This document shows, piece by piece, positions 1 to 9,237 of a stretch of DNA of 64,000 nt (positions are counted from its first letter, which is position 1; the number at the start of each line of letters is the position of its first letter). The stretch lies in NCBI GenBank assembly GCA_963675135.1, contig OY776125.1, forward strand, positions 21,688,565 to 21,752,564, given 5' to 3'. This DNA comes from Galeopsis tetrahit. Its lineage: Eukaryota > Streptophyta > Magnoliopsida > Lamiales > Lamiaceae. The notes beneath the pieces are model-generated. The model was not told the origin of the DNA. It was given only the letters and a program-made list of their open reading frames with translations, and ran no database searches. The position numbers and the translations under genes are program-made.

Positions 1-531
1 TCTTCTTTCTTTATAGTAATGCAAAAATCTTAGTTTGCACCTCTGGATTGTACTTGATTCAATGGAAAGATGAGTGAAAATGGTTTCTACGAGAACTAAA
101 TCTGTTGTAGGTGTTATTCAGAATTTTAAAATCCTTCACATATACAGTCCAGGAATTCTGTTTCATTTAGACCTACTCTTTCATTAGTGTTGGCACTTCT
201 ACTTGAGGTGGCGTCCTTTTGTTTCTGTCTATTCTAAGGGCTAGCATGGTTATCGAATCAGCACTTGATTTATTTGATAATAATGGCAAAATAATTAATT
301 CAGTTAATAAATGGAGCTGGCTGATTTTTTTTCAAAAGAAAACTTAATAATGTATGCATATATGGTACTAAACGATAATGTTCCGTGTAGTCTATGTGAT
401 ATCTGTCAGATCTATCTCTAGAAGCAAATATATATAAATATATGTATATGCATTACCAACTTATGCCATATTATTTATCATGATATGCTTTTGTATATCT
501 CTGGAAAATGCTTATATTATCTATTATGCAG

Positions 532-634
532 GGAGTGGGACTTTGTGCCTACTGAACCTCAGACGAACGTCTCGGTCTGGAATAATTTGAAGTCATTTGC
601 AAATGGAATTATAAGTTTATGGAAGAGATCTTAA
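532..634 (+). CDS. Last coding exon of an unrecognised gene (partial)
   Basis: A good 3' splice site (pyrimidine-rich tract, then TATGCAG ending at 531) is followed by an open frame that starts at 533 after one leftover base and ends at TAA 632-634. The 33-residue tail begins EWDFVPTEPQTNV and ends in a Trp-rich, basic stretch SLWKRS. The frame, splice site and stop agree, and the downstream DNA looks like a 3' UTR. I do not recognise the family. Upstream exons must lie before the window or inside 1-500, where I could not define one. It could also be a chance open frame. Confidence 0.35.
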
Positions 635-1460
635 ATATATTTGGGGGTTTATTAGAATTTTGAGGTTGTTCTTGTCTCCATTGATACTTGGGAGGTACAT
701 AGTTTCCGGTTGGGGTTGATTATCAGAAATTGAAGTTCATATTATCTTGATTGAACAAGCAGATGAATTCCAACTTGTTCGCCATGCTACTAATTCTGGA
801 TGAATTGGTGAGTTTTGATCGAAACGCTTTGTTCTTTTACAGCATCGCAAAGTGGTAGGTTTGGAATTCACAGAGATGAAATTGATATTCTAGATTGTAT
901 CAGGTTTTAGTAAAAGGATTATGAGGTGCTACTTTTTTGTAAAATTGATTGGGTGATTCCCTTTGCTGCACCAACATATGATCAGTTTTAAGTTAGGAAG
1001 GGAAATACATTCTGAACTATTTTATGATTCAACAAAGTCATTATTTTACATAACAGGGGTCATATTTACAGGAACTAGGGTACATAAAATAAAAACCACA
1101 ATAAAAATTATACTTGTAGCTGAAGAAAACACTAATAATGAATACGGAGTACCTTGCAACTAAAGATGAAATATTTAAGGTTAGGTTCGAATATTTCAAC
1201 TGATTCAGTTTGAATAGTAAATGTTGTGTCTTTCGATCATTTCGTATACATACAATTGAGTGTATTTATGCAGGAGGCTCACAAGATGCAAAGAGGTTTT
1301 TGTCTCATTATTGAGCTAAGCTACAAATTACTTGTAACATCTAATATGGGACCAAAAACAGTAAGACAACCTACCTACCACAGGGCCCCATATCTTTGCA
1401 TTGTTTTGTTTGTATAGTTGTAGGTCCTTTGAAAAGAGAACCTCATGGTCCTAAGTCCTA
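635..1460. other. Non-coding flank, probably the 3' UTR and downstream region of the partial gene
   Basis: No convincing coding segment. Short open frames at 963-1163 and 1226-1417 have no family resemblance and no splice context. Confidence 0.4.
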
Positions 1461-1576
1461 ACAAATATATTCATCATCGTAACTATATTTAAAAAAAATA
1501 TATATATATATATAGTCCACAAATATATTCATCATCGTAACTATATTTAAAATATATATATGTATATATATATACA
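1461..1576. repeat. Tandem duplication, period 58 bp
   Basis: The word acaaatatattcatcatcg recurs at 1461 and 1519. Each copy is followed by the same ctatatttaaaa and a (TA)n run, so the unit was duplicated and the microsatellite part then diverged. Confidence 0.8.
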
Positions 1577-1630
1577 CACTAGTCCACTCGTCAGAAATTA
1601 GTGACGTTTCCACATGACGGCCAATTGGCA

Positions 1631-1712
1631 TTCATATTACAAGCTAAATAAAAGACTATAGTCATTGGCCGTCATATTACAAGCTAAAAAAAAGACTATA
1701 GTGATAGAAATT
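1631..1712. repeat. Tandem duplication, period 40 bp
   Basis: Two copies of catattacaagctaaa followed by aaagactatagt start at 1633 and 1673. The flanking ggcc/ttgg words are also shared. Confidence 0.75.
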
Positions 1713-1955
1713 AGAGGAGGTATATAATTATAAAATATTCACCGTCACTAGAATGACTTTAATTAAGAAAAATGAGAATGGGGAAATATACTCGTTTTCA
1801 TTAAAATTAATAAATTTACCCAACTTCATAATAAAGGTAAAAACTTCTATCCAATATTGCATACATGTAATATGATTAATTAAGGTAAATTAGATCAAAA
1901 TTCGCGGATCAATCTTAATTAAAATATTTATTTTCACTCTAATATACTATTATTT

Positions 1956-2405
1956 TATTACATGACCAAAATTATGTTACTACAAGAACTAAATTTTGTC
2001 ACTAGGTCAAAAGTGTATTACTACAAGTCCAAAAATATTCTGGACATTTATTTTTTGGGGGCAAAATTACTAGAATGATTTGACTTATTCGGCTACTAAA
2101 TGACTAAAACAATGTTACTACAAGACCAAAATTTTATCACTACAAGGTCAAAAGTGTATTACTACATGTTCAAAAATATTCTAGAGACTTTATTTTTTGG
2201 TGAATTTTTCTAGGGTTGGCAATGGGACGGGTAAAAACTCGGACCCGCATGAAACCGGCCCGCACGGGGCGGGTAAATACCCGGTCAAACGGGTTTCAGG
2301 GCGGGTAAATACCCGATCAACGAATACCCGCGCGGGTATGGGACGGGTAATGGGATTGTATATACCCGATCCGAACCCGGCCCGTATATATATAATAATT
2401 AAAAA

Positions 2406-2436
<31 letters not shown>

Positions 2437-2979
2437 TTAAAAAAACTTTCTAAATTCTAATTGTAAGGTTTACACAATAACAGAACATAGCCTTTCTAAT
2501 TCGAGGAAGAAGACGTACGTGAAGAATTATCTATCAACGAGTGTTGAGAATTGAGATATTAATTGTGTTATGCATTTGATTTTGTTAGGTTAATTTTGCA
2601 TTGAACAATATGTATGTTTTTTAAGATTTTATGTTCTATTTAATGTTGGAATTGATGTTTTATTGTGATTTTAAGAGCAAATTTTGAATGTGCTATTTTA
2701 TTTTAATAACATTTCTTTTTTATTAAAAAAAAAATTATGGCGAGGCGGGGCGGGTTTACCCGCCGGGTTCGCGGGACGGGACGGGTTTTGAGGCGGGGCG
2801 GGTAACGGGTATAAATTTTTTTGGCGGGGCGGGTCCTGGGAAAGGCCATACCCGTCCCATACCCGCCCCGTTGTGAACCCTAATTTTTTCAGAATGCTTT
2901 GACATGTAGTATTAAATTTTTGGCCTTGTAGTGGTAATATTTTGGCCTTATAGTAACAATATTTTGGTCATGTAGTAAA
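1956..2979. mobile_element. Inverted-repeat element (host of a nested insertion), about 90-bp imperfect arms
   Basis: The left arm (about 1956-2043, with a second degenerate copy at about 2100-2183) is a series of ttactacatgaccaaaat-like words. The right arm (about 2885-2979) is the reverse complement of the same series. Internal proteins are absent, so this is a non-autonomous element. It is split by the GC-rich element at 2211-2882. The outer boundary is set by where the arms stop matching. No clear target duplication was seen. Confidence 0.6.
2211..2882. mobile_element. hAT-like non-autonomous element with CGGGTA/TACCCG words
   Basis: The ends are TAGGGTTGGCAATGGGACGG and, inverted from the right, TAGGGTTCACAACGGGGCGG. 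Both arms (2211-2400 and 2745-2882) are made of repeated cgggta/tacccg words around an AT-rich centre. An 8-bp direct repeat flanks it with one mismatch (aatttttc 2203-2210, attttttc 2883-2890). The length of the duplication and the TAGGG-type ends are typical of hAT elements. It encodes no protein. Confidence 0.75.
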
Positions 2980-3300
2980 CCACCTATTTGCAACCTGCGA
3001 ATTTTTTGGGCAACCCGGATCCAGGCTTATAACCGACGAATTTTTTAAAATTGACTTAATTTGACTTTTGAACTTAGAGTTTTGACTTTTAACTTACCTA
3101 ATTGAAATGAAATGCATGTATGCAATATTTCATATAAGACAAACCTCATAATAATAAAATGAGGATGAACCAAGTTTTTACGATAAAAAATCAACTTTCA
3201 TAAAATATCGTATTTTCTTCACAATCACATATTCACATAGCAAAAGAAAAGTTGTAGTGGCAAGAAAGAGGTTTTGCAAAACTTAAAATTAAAGTAATTA

Positions 3301-3583
3301 CTTCTCCTTCCCACAAAGATAGCTACATTTGATTTTACACACATATTAAGAAAAATTAATAAATGTAGTCAATTTTAACTAATATGCCTATTTTACCCTT
3401 GATATTTCATAAATTTGGTGTAAATTTCAAGACAGTTGAATCTTAAGAGTAATTATGAGGTGAGTTTAATTAAGGGTAAAATTGTCAATAAAACATTTAA
3501 TATTTAAGTAAAAGAGAAAATGCAGCTATAATTTGAGACATTCAAAAAAAGGAAAACGTAGCTATCTTTGTTGAACGGGAGAG
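3301..3583. mobile_element. Stowaway-like MITE
   Basis: Inverted ends cttctccttcccacaaag and, from the right, ctctcccgttcaacaaag continue into gatagctac. TA dinucleotides flank it (3299-3300, 3584-3585). This is the usual form of Tc1/mariner-derived Stowaway MITEs. Confidence 0.75.
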
Positions 3584-4523
3584 TAATTAAAAAGAGTATA
3601 TAAATTAAATGGTAAAGCAAACAACATTGCATAAAAATATATACAATTGATATGAAAAGTGTCATTTTGTGCAAAAGTGTTCTCTCTTATTTTTTCTATG
3701 ATTATACTAAGATTCACTCAATTCAATGTATATTAATTAGATTAAAAAAAATTTCTTTAATAATTAATTAATAGATCTTGAATGTTTACTGGGCCAATTT
3801 TGCTTTAATTAAATTCCACCACCTAAACCCAACCAGCTTTTTGTGCGTGGACCTTCACCTCCCTCCACTTTAATAGTATAGCTACTTTGTCCAAAATTTC
3901 AACAGTTGAATTTTTCTCTTTCCCTTTCTTTTTAGTAATCTTTTCTTTACGAAATCACGCCACAAATTTTGGAATATGCTCCACTACTAGACAAAATCAT
4001 TCATTTCACCTTAAAATTGATGCTTTAATTATTATTTCTAAGGTATTTTCATAGAAAATGAGAGCCTAAAAGATTATTGAATTCTACACCAGATTTAAAA
4101 TATTCATTTATCTTGTATCTCTATATAAATTAGTAAAAAAAATCATTATAGAGAGTAAAGTGTCATGTAGTATAAATTTGTACCGTTCAAATCACATTAG
4201 AATGGCGTGGATTGATTTGCAAATATAAAAAAAGTGTTTGTGCACTCAGTAACATAATTTCATTTTTCATTCAAAGTAATATGTGAGTATTAATTCATCA
4301 AGAATGCATCAAATGGATGAATGATTATCAATAAGTATTTTCACTATTTAAGGGCTATACATTTTCCAAAGAACATTAGTTGGCAAAGCACAAATGTATT
4401 TCTTAGGATTCAACCCATTCACAACATATCTACACTAGGATACGAAGCATATACATTCATCCTCGAGGTTAAGGTAAGGTGTCACAAGTTGTTAGAATGA
4501 AGAACAAGACGGGGCATCGTCTC
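3584..4523. other. Intergenic, AT-rich; includes the 3' flank of the AFR-type gene
   Basis: Simple AT-rich sequence without open frames of any family I know. The last part (about 4380-4523) should hold the 3' UTR of the minus-strand gene that follows. Confidence 0.5.
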
Positions 4524-6383
4524 TCATACTTCGTCTGCAAACATCTTGAGTCTCTTAGCAGACTGCACAAACCCCGCAATCACCTGTAACTCGTCCAATT
4601 TCTACACAAAAAATACAGCATATAAATACGAATAAAAATACGCTGGACCCTCTATTACACATGAAACAGACCTGTGACATGAAATGTCTTTGGACAACGT
4701 CAATTAGTTGTTCCTTGGAAGGGTTCGGAATGCCATCCACCTAAGCAAGGATGAATAAGATTAATTCGATATACAAAACTAGTCGTAAACTTTGGATTCA
4801 ATATTCTTTCAAAGCTACTCACAAGGTTGAAGTGCAGCAAATATCTCCACAATGCAGCCATCTCGAGTTTGCTGAGATCAACCTTTAGTCATGTATTCAA
4901 GCATCGATTTAGTAAAGCACGTCGACTATGTCATTCATTATACTAGTTAATATCAATTTAAATTATGTAACTTAGGGTAGCTCAATATAAACCATCAGTC
5001 CCATGGTGTCCAATTTCAGTCCTTTTTCGCAGGAAAAATCAAAATCGACCAAAAGTCACATACGTCCAGGACTAATATTGAACACAAGAAAAAAGATTTA
5101 TATTGGATCCACCCTAAATTACAGGGGCACATTGATATTAAGTAAACAAACAACGAAAAAAGAAGAAAAAGTTCTCACCGAGGACCCTAGTGCTGTAGAG
5201 GCTGAATCTTTGGGTTGTGATTCAGAAGAAAAAGACGGGCGAAAAGTCTTATTAGATGAGCCAAATGACCGGTGCATACGTTGCCTCGATCTATGAGACC
5301 GCTGAGCATCATCAAATGCTGCTAAGAAATCGCACACATAATCCAGTTACGTTAGACAAAAACTTGTATGAACCTAGTTTATACAGATCTGAAATCCGTG
5401 AACTCTAATGATCCTACCCACCAAATACTAAATGGAGACTTATATACAAGTTTTTGTTTGACACATTCTGTAATTCAGTCAAGAAAACATGGAAACAACT
5501 GTGAAGAATCCCATAAAACAACCTCAGCAACTTATTTGAAGAAATAACTTCAAAACTACCACTAGCTTACCGATATGCGTTCTGTTCCATCGCGGTTGTT
5601 CGATTTCAAGGTAGTCGTCTTCTTCGTTTCCAGTAGGAGGTTCTAGAACACTTAAAGCATTCCTTTGTAGCTTTACCTCAATACCATTAGTCAGAACCTG
5701 TACACCAGTATAATTATATCAACAACTGATTTTTAGTCTCTATCATTCAATCAACATTGCACCCTTGTCTATATGTTTGATCTTTAACTAATACAACTTC
5801 AAATTCAATAAAATATCAGTCTTTAATCAACTTAATGATGCATCAAATGCAGACAACAGATGACATAATACAACACTAACAATTCAACTAAAAATCGAAG
5901 AACAACGAATCAAGAAAGCTATAGCTGAATTTTCTCAACCTCCCATGATTAAATTTGGAGAAATTAATCAAATACTAGTGTCAAAGAATTCATAACTATC
6001 CCATAAATCAGTTCACAAAATGAAAAATGCTCAACAAAACAGAACCTAATTCCACATTCAGAAATTATAATTCAATAGTAATTCAGCTTAATGTAAACCT
6101 TAAACTTTAACCCTATGAAGTTCCAAAATCAACAATTTCACCATAAACACTACTATTTGAAACTCCAAATAAGAAAGTCAGAGAAAATTACAAGCCAATG
6201 CCACCCGCCAAGGCCAACAGCTTTCTTGACAACGCCGTGAAGGCCAACAAGCACAGACTTGGTACGATTATTACCAGTCACCACAACCTTAGTGTGACGT
6301 GGCAGAACGGAGAGCTCCTCTTCAGAGCTATCACCATACTGTGAAGAGCTAAACACACCTGCTGCTGCTTCTTCTTCAACCAT
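4524..6383 (-). CDS. AFR1/2: SAP30-domain subunit of Sin3/histone deacetylase complexes, AFR1/AFR2 type
   Basis: Six coding exons on the minus strand: 6192-6383, 5571-5697, 5179-5321, 4823-4882, 4672-4740 and 4524-4601. All have GT-AG introns and join in frame to 222 residues. ATG 6383 lies in the context GAAAATGG; the nearest in-frame codon further 5' is TTG. The N-terminal half holds the conserved plant block LHGVVKKAVGLGGWHWL followed by VLTNGIEVKLQRNALSVLE. The middle is Ser/His/Arg-rich. Residues about 155-222 match the Sin3-binding SAP30 domain (LEMAALWRYLLHFNL, PSKEQLIDVVQRHF, VIAGFVQSAKRLK). In Arabidopsis the two homologues (At1g75060, At1g19330) act in HDAC complexes that repress FT and delay flowering; that role here is inferred from homology. 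At exon 3 a second AG three bases downstream would drop one Ala. Confidence 0.9.
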
Positions 6384-7118
6384 TTTCAATAATTGATTGT
6401 AACAAGTTGTTGCAGCATTGGTGCTGCTGGAATTTGGGGGAAAAAGGGCTTTGAATTGGAGAGAGAGAGAGAAAACAGAGTGTGGGGAGTGTCAGTGATG
6501 TAGTACTATACTAAGGTGTGTGTTTTCTTGCTTATTGTCAAAGGTGTGAATCCCGAGGACATGAAATTACCAAATGATACGGTGCCACGTGGGGTTCCTG
6601 TCTGCAGAAAGTTGCAGGTGGTATTTAATAATGTTTCTTTGGATTCCGACGATCTTATCTACTCCGTATATTGCATAAAATACAGCGCAGATATGCTAGT
6701 ACAATTTCTCCTAACCTCCACCTCTTCCAATTTTATTTTACTATTTGTTCGTTTTTACATTTTTATTATTAGTAATTTCTTTACTTTTCGTACCGTTTCC
6801 AAACTATTTGGAGATTCACCCAACATTTTTAAATTAAGAAATTTGGACTAGTAGTGTGTGACCCTCCTCTATTCTTATGTTTGAAATTTCTAAGTTGGGA
6901 ATAATTTGTAAGAGGGTTAAGTCTATACAAAGTGTAAAATTTCGACTTTAAACGGATTTTCGTGAGTGAACGGTGAAATTGATCCCTCGAATTAGTCGAT
7001 TCTTGAAACGATTTTTATACAATTAGCTCATTTTTTAATATAGTATTGTGAGTGTTATCTCATATCAACTGTGTTAGTAAGATGAGTTATATGTCATCTG
7101 ATTGGTTATCAACTGATA
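6384..7118. other. Upstream region of the AFR-type gene
   Basis: Holds the minus-strand 5' UTR (with a GAGA-rich stretch at about 6450-6475, read as CT repeats on the gene strand) and presumably the promoter. No clear TATA box was picked. An open frame at 6516-6851 has no recognisable content. Confidence 0.4.
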
Positions 7119-7353
7119 GGCTATGTTTACTTTTGGTTTTAAAAACCGGGTTTTGGATTTCAAGATCCAAAACCCGTTTTACTTCGGGATTTAAAAATCG
7201 GTTTTCAAATCCACTCAAAACCACCCATGTCAAACATATTGATTTGACATAAAGTTATATCTAATATCACTCAAATCATTATATTCTTTCTCAACAATAA
7301 TATAATAATATAATAATACAATAATAGGAGTATAATACATTTAATCATTACAC

Positions 7354-7487
7354 AATTAACTAATCATTATAATCTCACCAAACAATAATATAATAATAAA
7401 AACGCATTTAATCTTACAACAATTAACTAATCATTATAATCTCACCAAACAATAATATAATAATACAAACGCATTTAATCTTACAAC
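7354..7487. repeat. Two tandem 67-bp units inside the MITE
   Basis: aattaactaatcattataat recurs at 7354 and 7421, with caccaaacaataatataata and gcatttaatcttacaa following in both copies. Confidence 0.8.
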
Positions 7488-7558
7488 TTGATTTGACATA
7501 AAGTTAAATCCTCCACTATTCCAAAACCCAAAAGAAACACTCATATTACTATTCATCG

Positions 7559-8870
7559 GAAGACGGAGGAAAAGATAGAGGAGGCCTGGGGATCAGAGAC
7601 CTCAATTATTTCAATATAGCGCTCATGGGAAAGTGGATATGGCGTATGCTTACGGAAGAAAACTGCTTTTGGGCCCGAATCTTGATCTCGAGATACGGTG
7701 GCCTTACAACCGGTAGTGATGCTAATCTTGGAAGACGGAGAAGAGGGCCGCGAAAGTCCAGCTGGTGGAGCGAGTTGAAAAAAGTGTACGAGTTAATAGG
7801 AGGGAGAGAGGTCAAATTTAAATTAAGAAGAATAGTGGGCAATGGAGAGGGTACATCATTTTGGAAAGATTTATGGGTGGAGGGAGATGACAGCCTGCAA
7901 ATAAATATCCAGAATTATTTAACTTAAGCCTGCAACAAGAAGAGAAGATTTGCTCGATGGGAGAATGGAGAAGGGGAGTTTGGCAGTGGAATTGGAGATG
8001 GGGTAGGGATTTAAACGCATAAGAGGATGATTTACTAACTGATCTTTTGTTTGTTTTGGACAGGAATAGGTTTCGACGAGGAGTAGGCGACGCTTGGAGC
8101 TGGAAACTCGCCCCAAACGGGAACTATTCAACAAGCTACGCCTATGAGAGCTTGACCGAAGAATCTAAGAACGAGATAGCAGAGGCGGAAGAAAAAATTT
8201 AATTCAGAAATATTTGGAAAAATTTTGCCCCAAGAAGGATCCAAATGATGGCTTGGAAGGCGATCAGAGGGCGGCTTGCCACAACAGACAATTTAAGACG
8301 CAGAGAGGTGGCCATCGCCGAGGACGAAGCTAAGTGCCAACTATATGATCAGACCTTGGAAAGCAATAGTCACCTACCGATTGAGTGCAAATTTGCGGTA
8401 TCAATCTGGGGTGAATGTTATAAATGGCTCAAAATAAATATGGCTCCGCATAACAACATTGGCACGCATACTTTGCAACACACCGAGGCACTGGGAAATT
8501 CAAAACTAAGGAGAAAGTTAATGTCAAGTCTTTGGGCGTGCGTTATATGGGAGATTTGGAATTGTAGAATGAAAGAAGATTCAAATGAGTTGGCCAAGAT
8601 AAGAAGAAATTGATAGAGAAGATCAAGATAAATATGTGGGCGTGGTTAGACGGGAAGAAACTTATAACTTATAACGCATCTATCTCATCTTGGTGTTGTG
8701 ACCCATTTCTATGCTTAGTTGAAGAGAGATCTTAGAACATGAGTGTGAGATGTTAAAAAGAGTGGTATGGAGGTAGCCTTTTGTAATATAAATTATACGT
8801 GTACATGTAATGGGTTGAGTACCCCGAGTACTTAAGGCTATACAATTCTTTTGACCGTTCAAAAAAAATA
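7559..8870 (+). pseudogene. 3' fragment of an L1-type LINE (end of RT, zf-RVT)
   Basis: From about 7568 one frame reads GGLGIRDLNYFNIALMGKW, the standard segment after the reverse transcriptase of plant LINEs. It is followed by the WWSELKKVYELIGG/FWKDLWVEGDD part and, in shifted frames, a zf-RVT-like region (SWKLAPNGNYSTSYAY; IWKNFAPRRIQMMAWKAIRGRL with its Cys/His positions partly lost). Stops and frame changes show decay. It ends in a short A-run at about 8861. A target-duplication-like word, actatt(att)catc, lies on both sides (about 7547-7557 and 8875-8889), so it inserted into the MITE. Confidence 0.8.
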
Positions 8871-8940
8871 TATATACTATTATTCATCAGGATTTCAAAA
8901 ACCCAATTTTTAAAACCACCCCTTTGTAAACATAGTCATA

Positions 8941-9084
8941 GGGTCAGACAAGATGACTTAGACCAGATCAGATGACTTGAAAATTTTCAGTCAGCTGAGA
9001 TGGAGACGCTTAGAGTCAGCTAAGTTGGTCAGAACAGACGGGGTTGGATCAGTAGGGTTGTGAGAGTGATATATGATCACCGAT
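8941..9084. other. Left part of a sequence split by the copia insertion, possibly an LTR
   Basis: A mildly GC-richer stretch of gatcagatgac/gtcagctgag-type words that resembles the DNA after 11786 (ccaagatcagagg, gtatcagatgagg). The two may be halves of one older LTR or repeat. No coding content. Confidence 0.3.
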
Positions 9085-9237
9085 AAATTGGTGACTCAGG
9101 AAATCTTGTATATATAATCAATGTTTACATGAGATATACAAGGAGATATTTAAGGGATTGTAACAAACACATCCAGTGATAAGAAAAGATAAAGATGAAT
9201 TTAAATAAATTCAATTTATGTGGTACATTCTCTTTTA
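9085..9237 (-). repeat. 153-bp direct repeat, 3' copy (probable copia LTR)
   Basis: Identical by eye over 153 bp to 11633-11785. On the gene strand it follows the end of pol and a purine-rich GGGGGGTAAAAGAGAA stretch. A TG...CA unit of about 136 bp (9092-9227) sits inside, which may be the true LTR. Confidence 0.75.

Larger units (their letters stand above)
7119..8940. mobile_element. MITE of the 'GTTTAC/TTTTAAAAACC' family, split by a LINE
   Basis: The left end, ggctatgtttac then ggttttaaaaacc, is mirrored at the right end (ggttttaaaaattggg inverted, then gtaaacatag). Related ends occur at 24997, 26818 and 32004. The middle is interrupted at about 7559-8870 by LINE sequence. Superfamily not assigned, because no target duplication is clear. 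Confidence 0.55.

Noticed and set aside
2197..2460. 87-codon Gly/Arg-rich frame
   Set aside because: A translation of cgggta words of the hAT-like element.
5003..5296. 97-codon plus-strand frame
   Set aside because: Antisense to exon 3 of the AFR-type gene.
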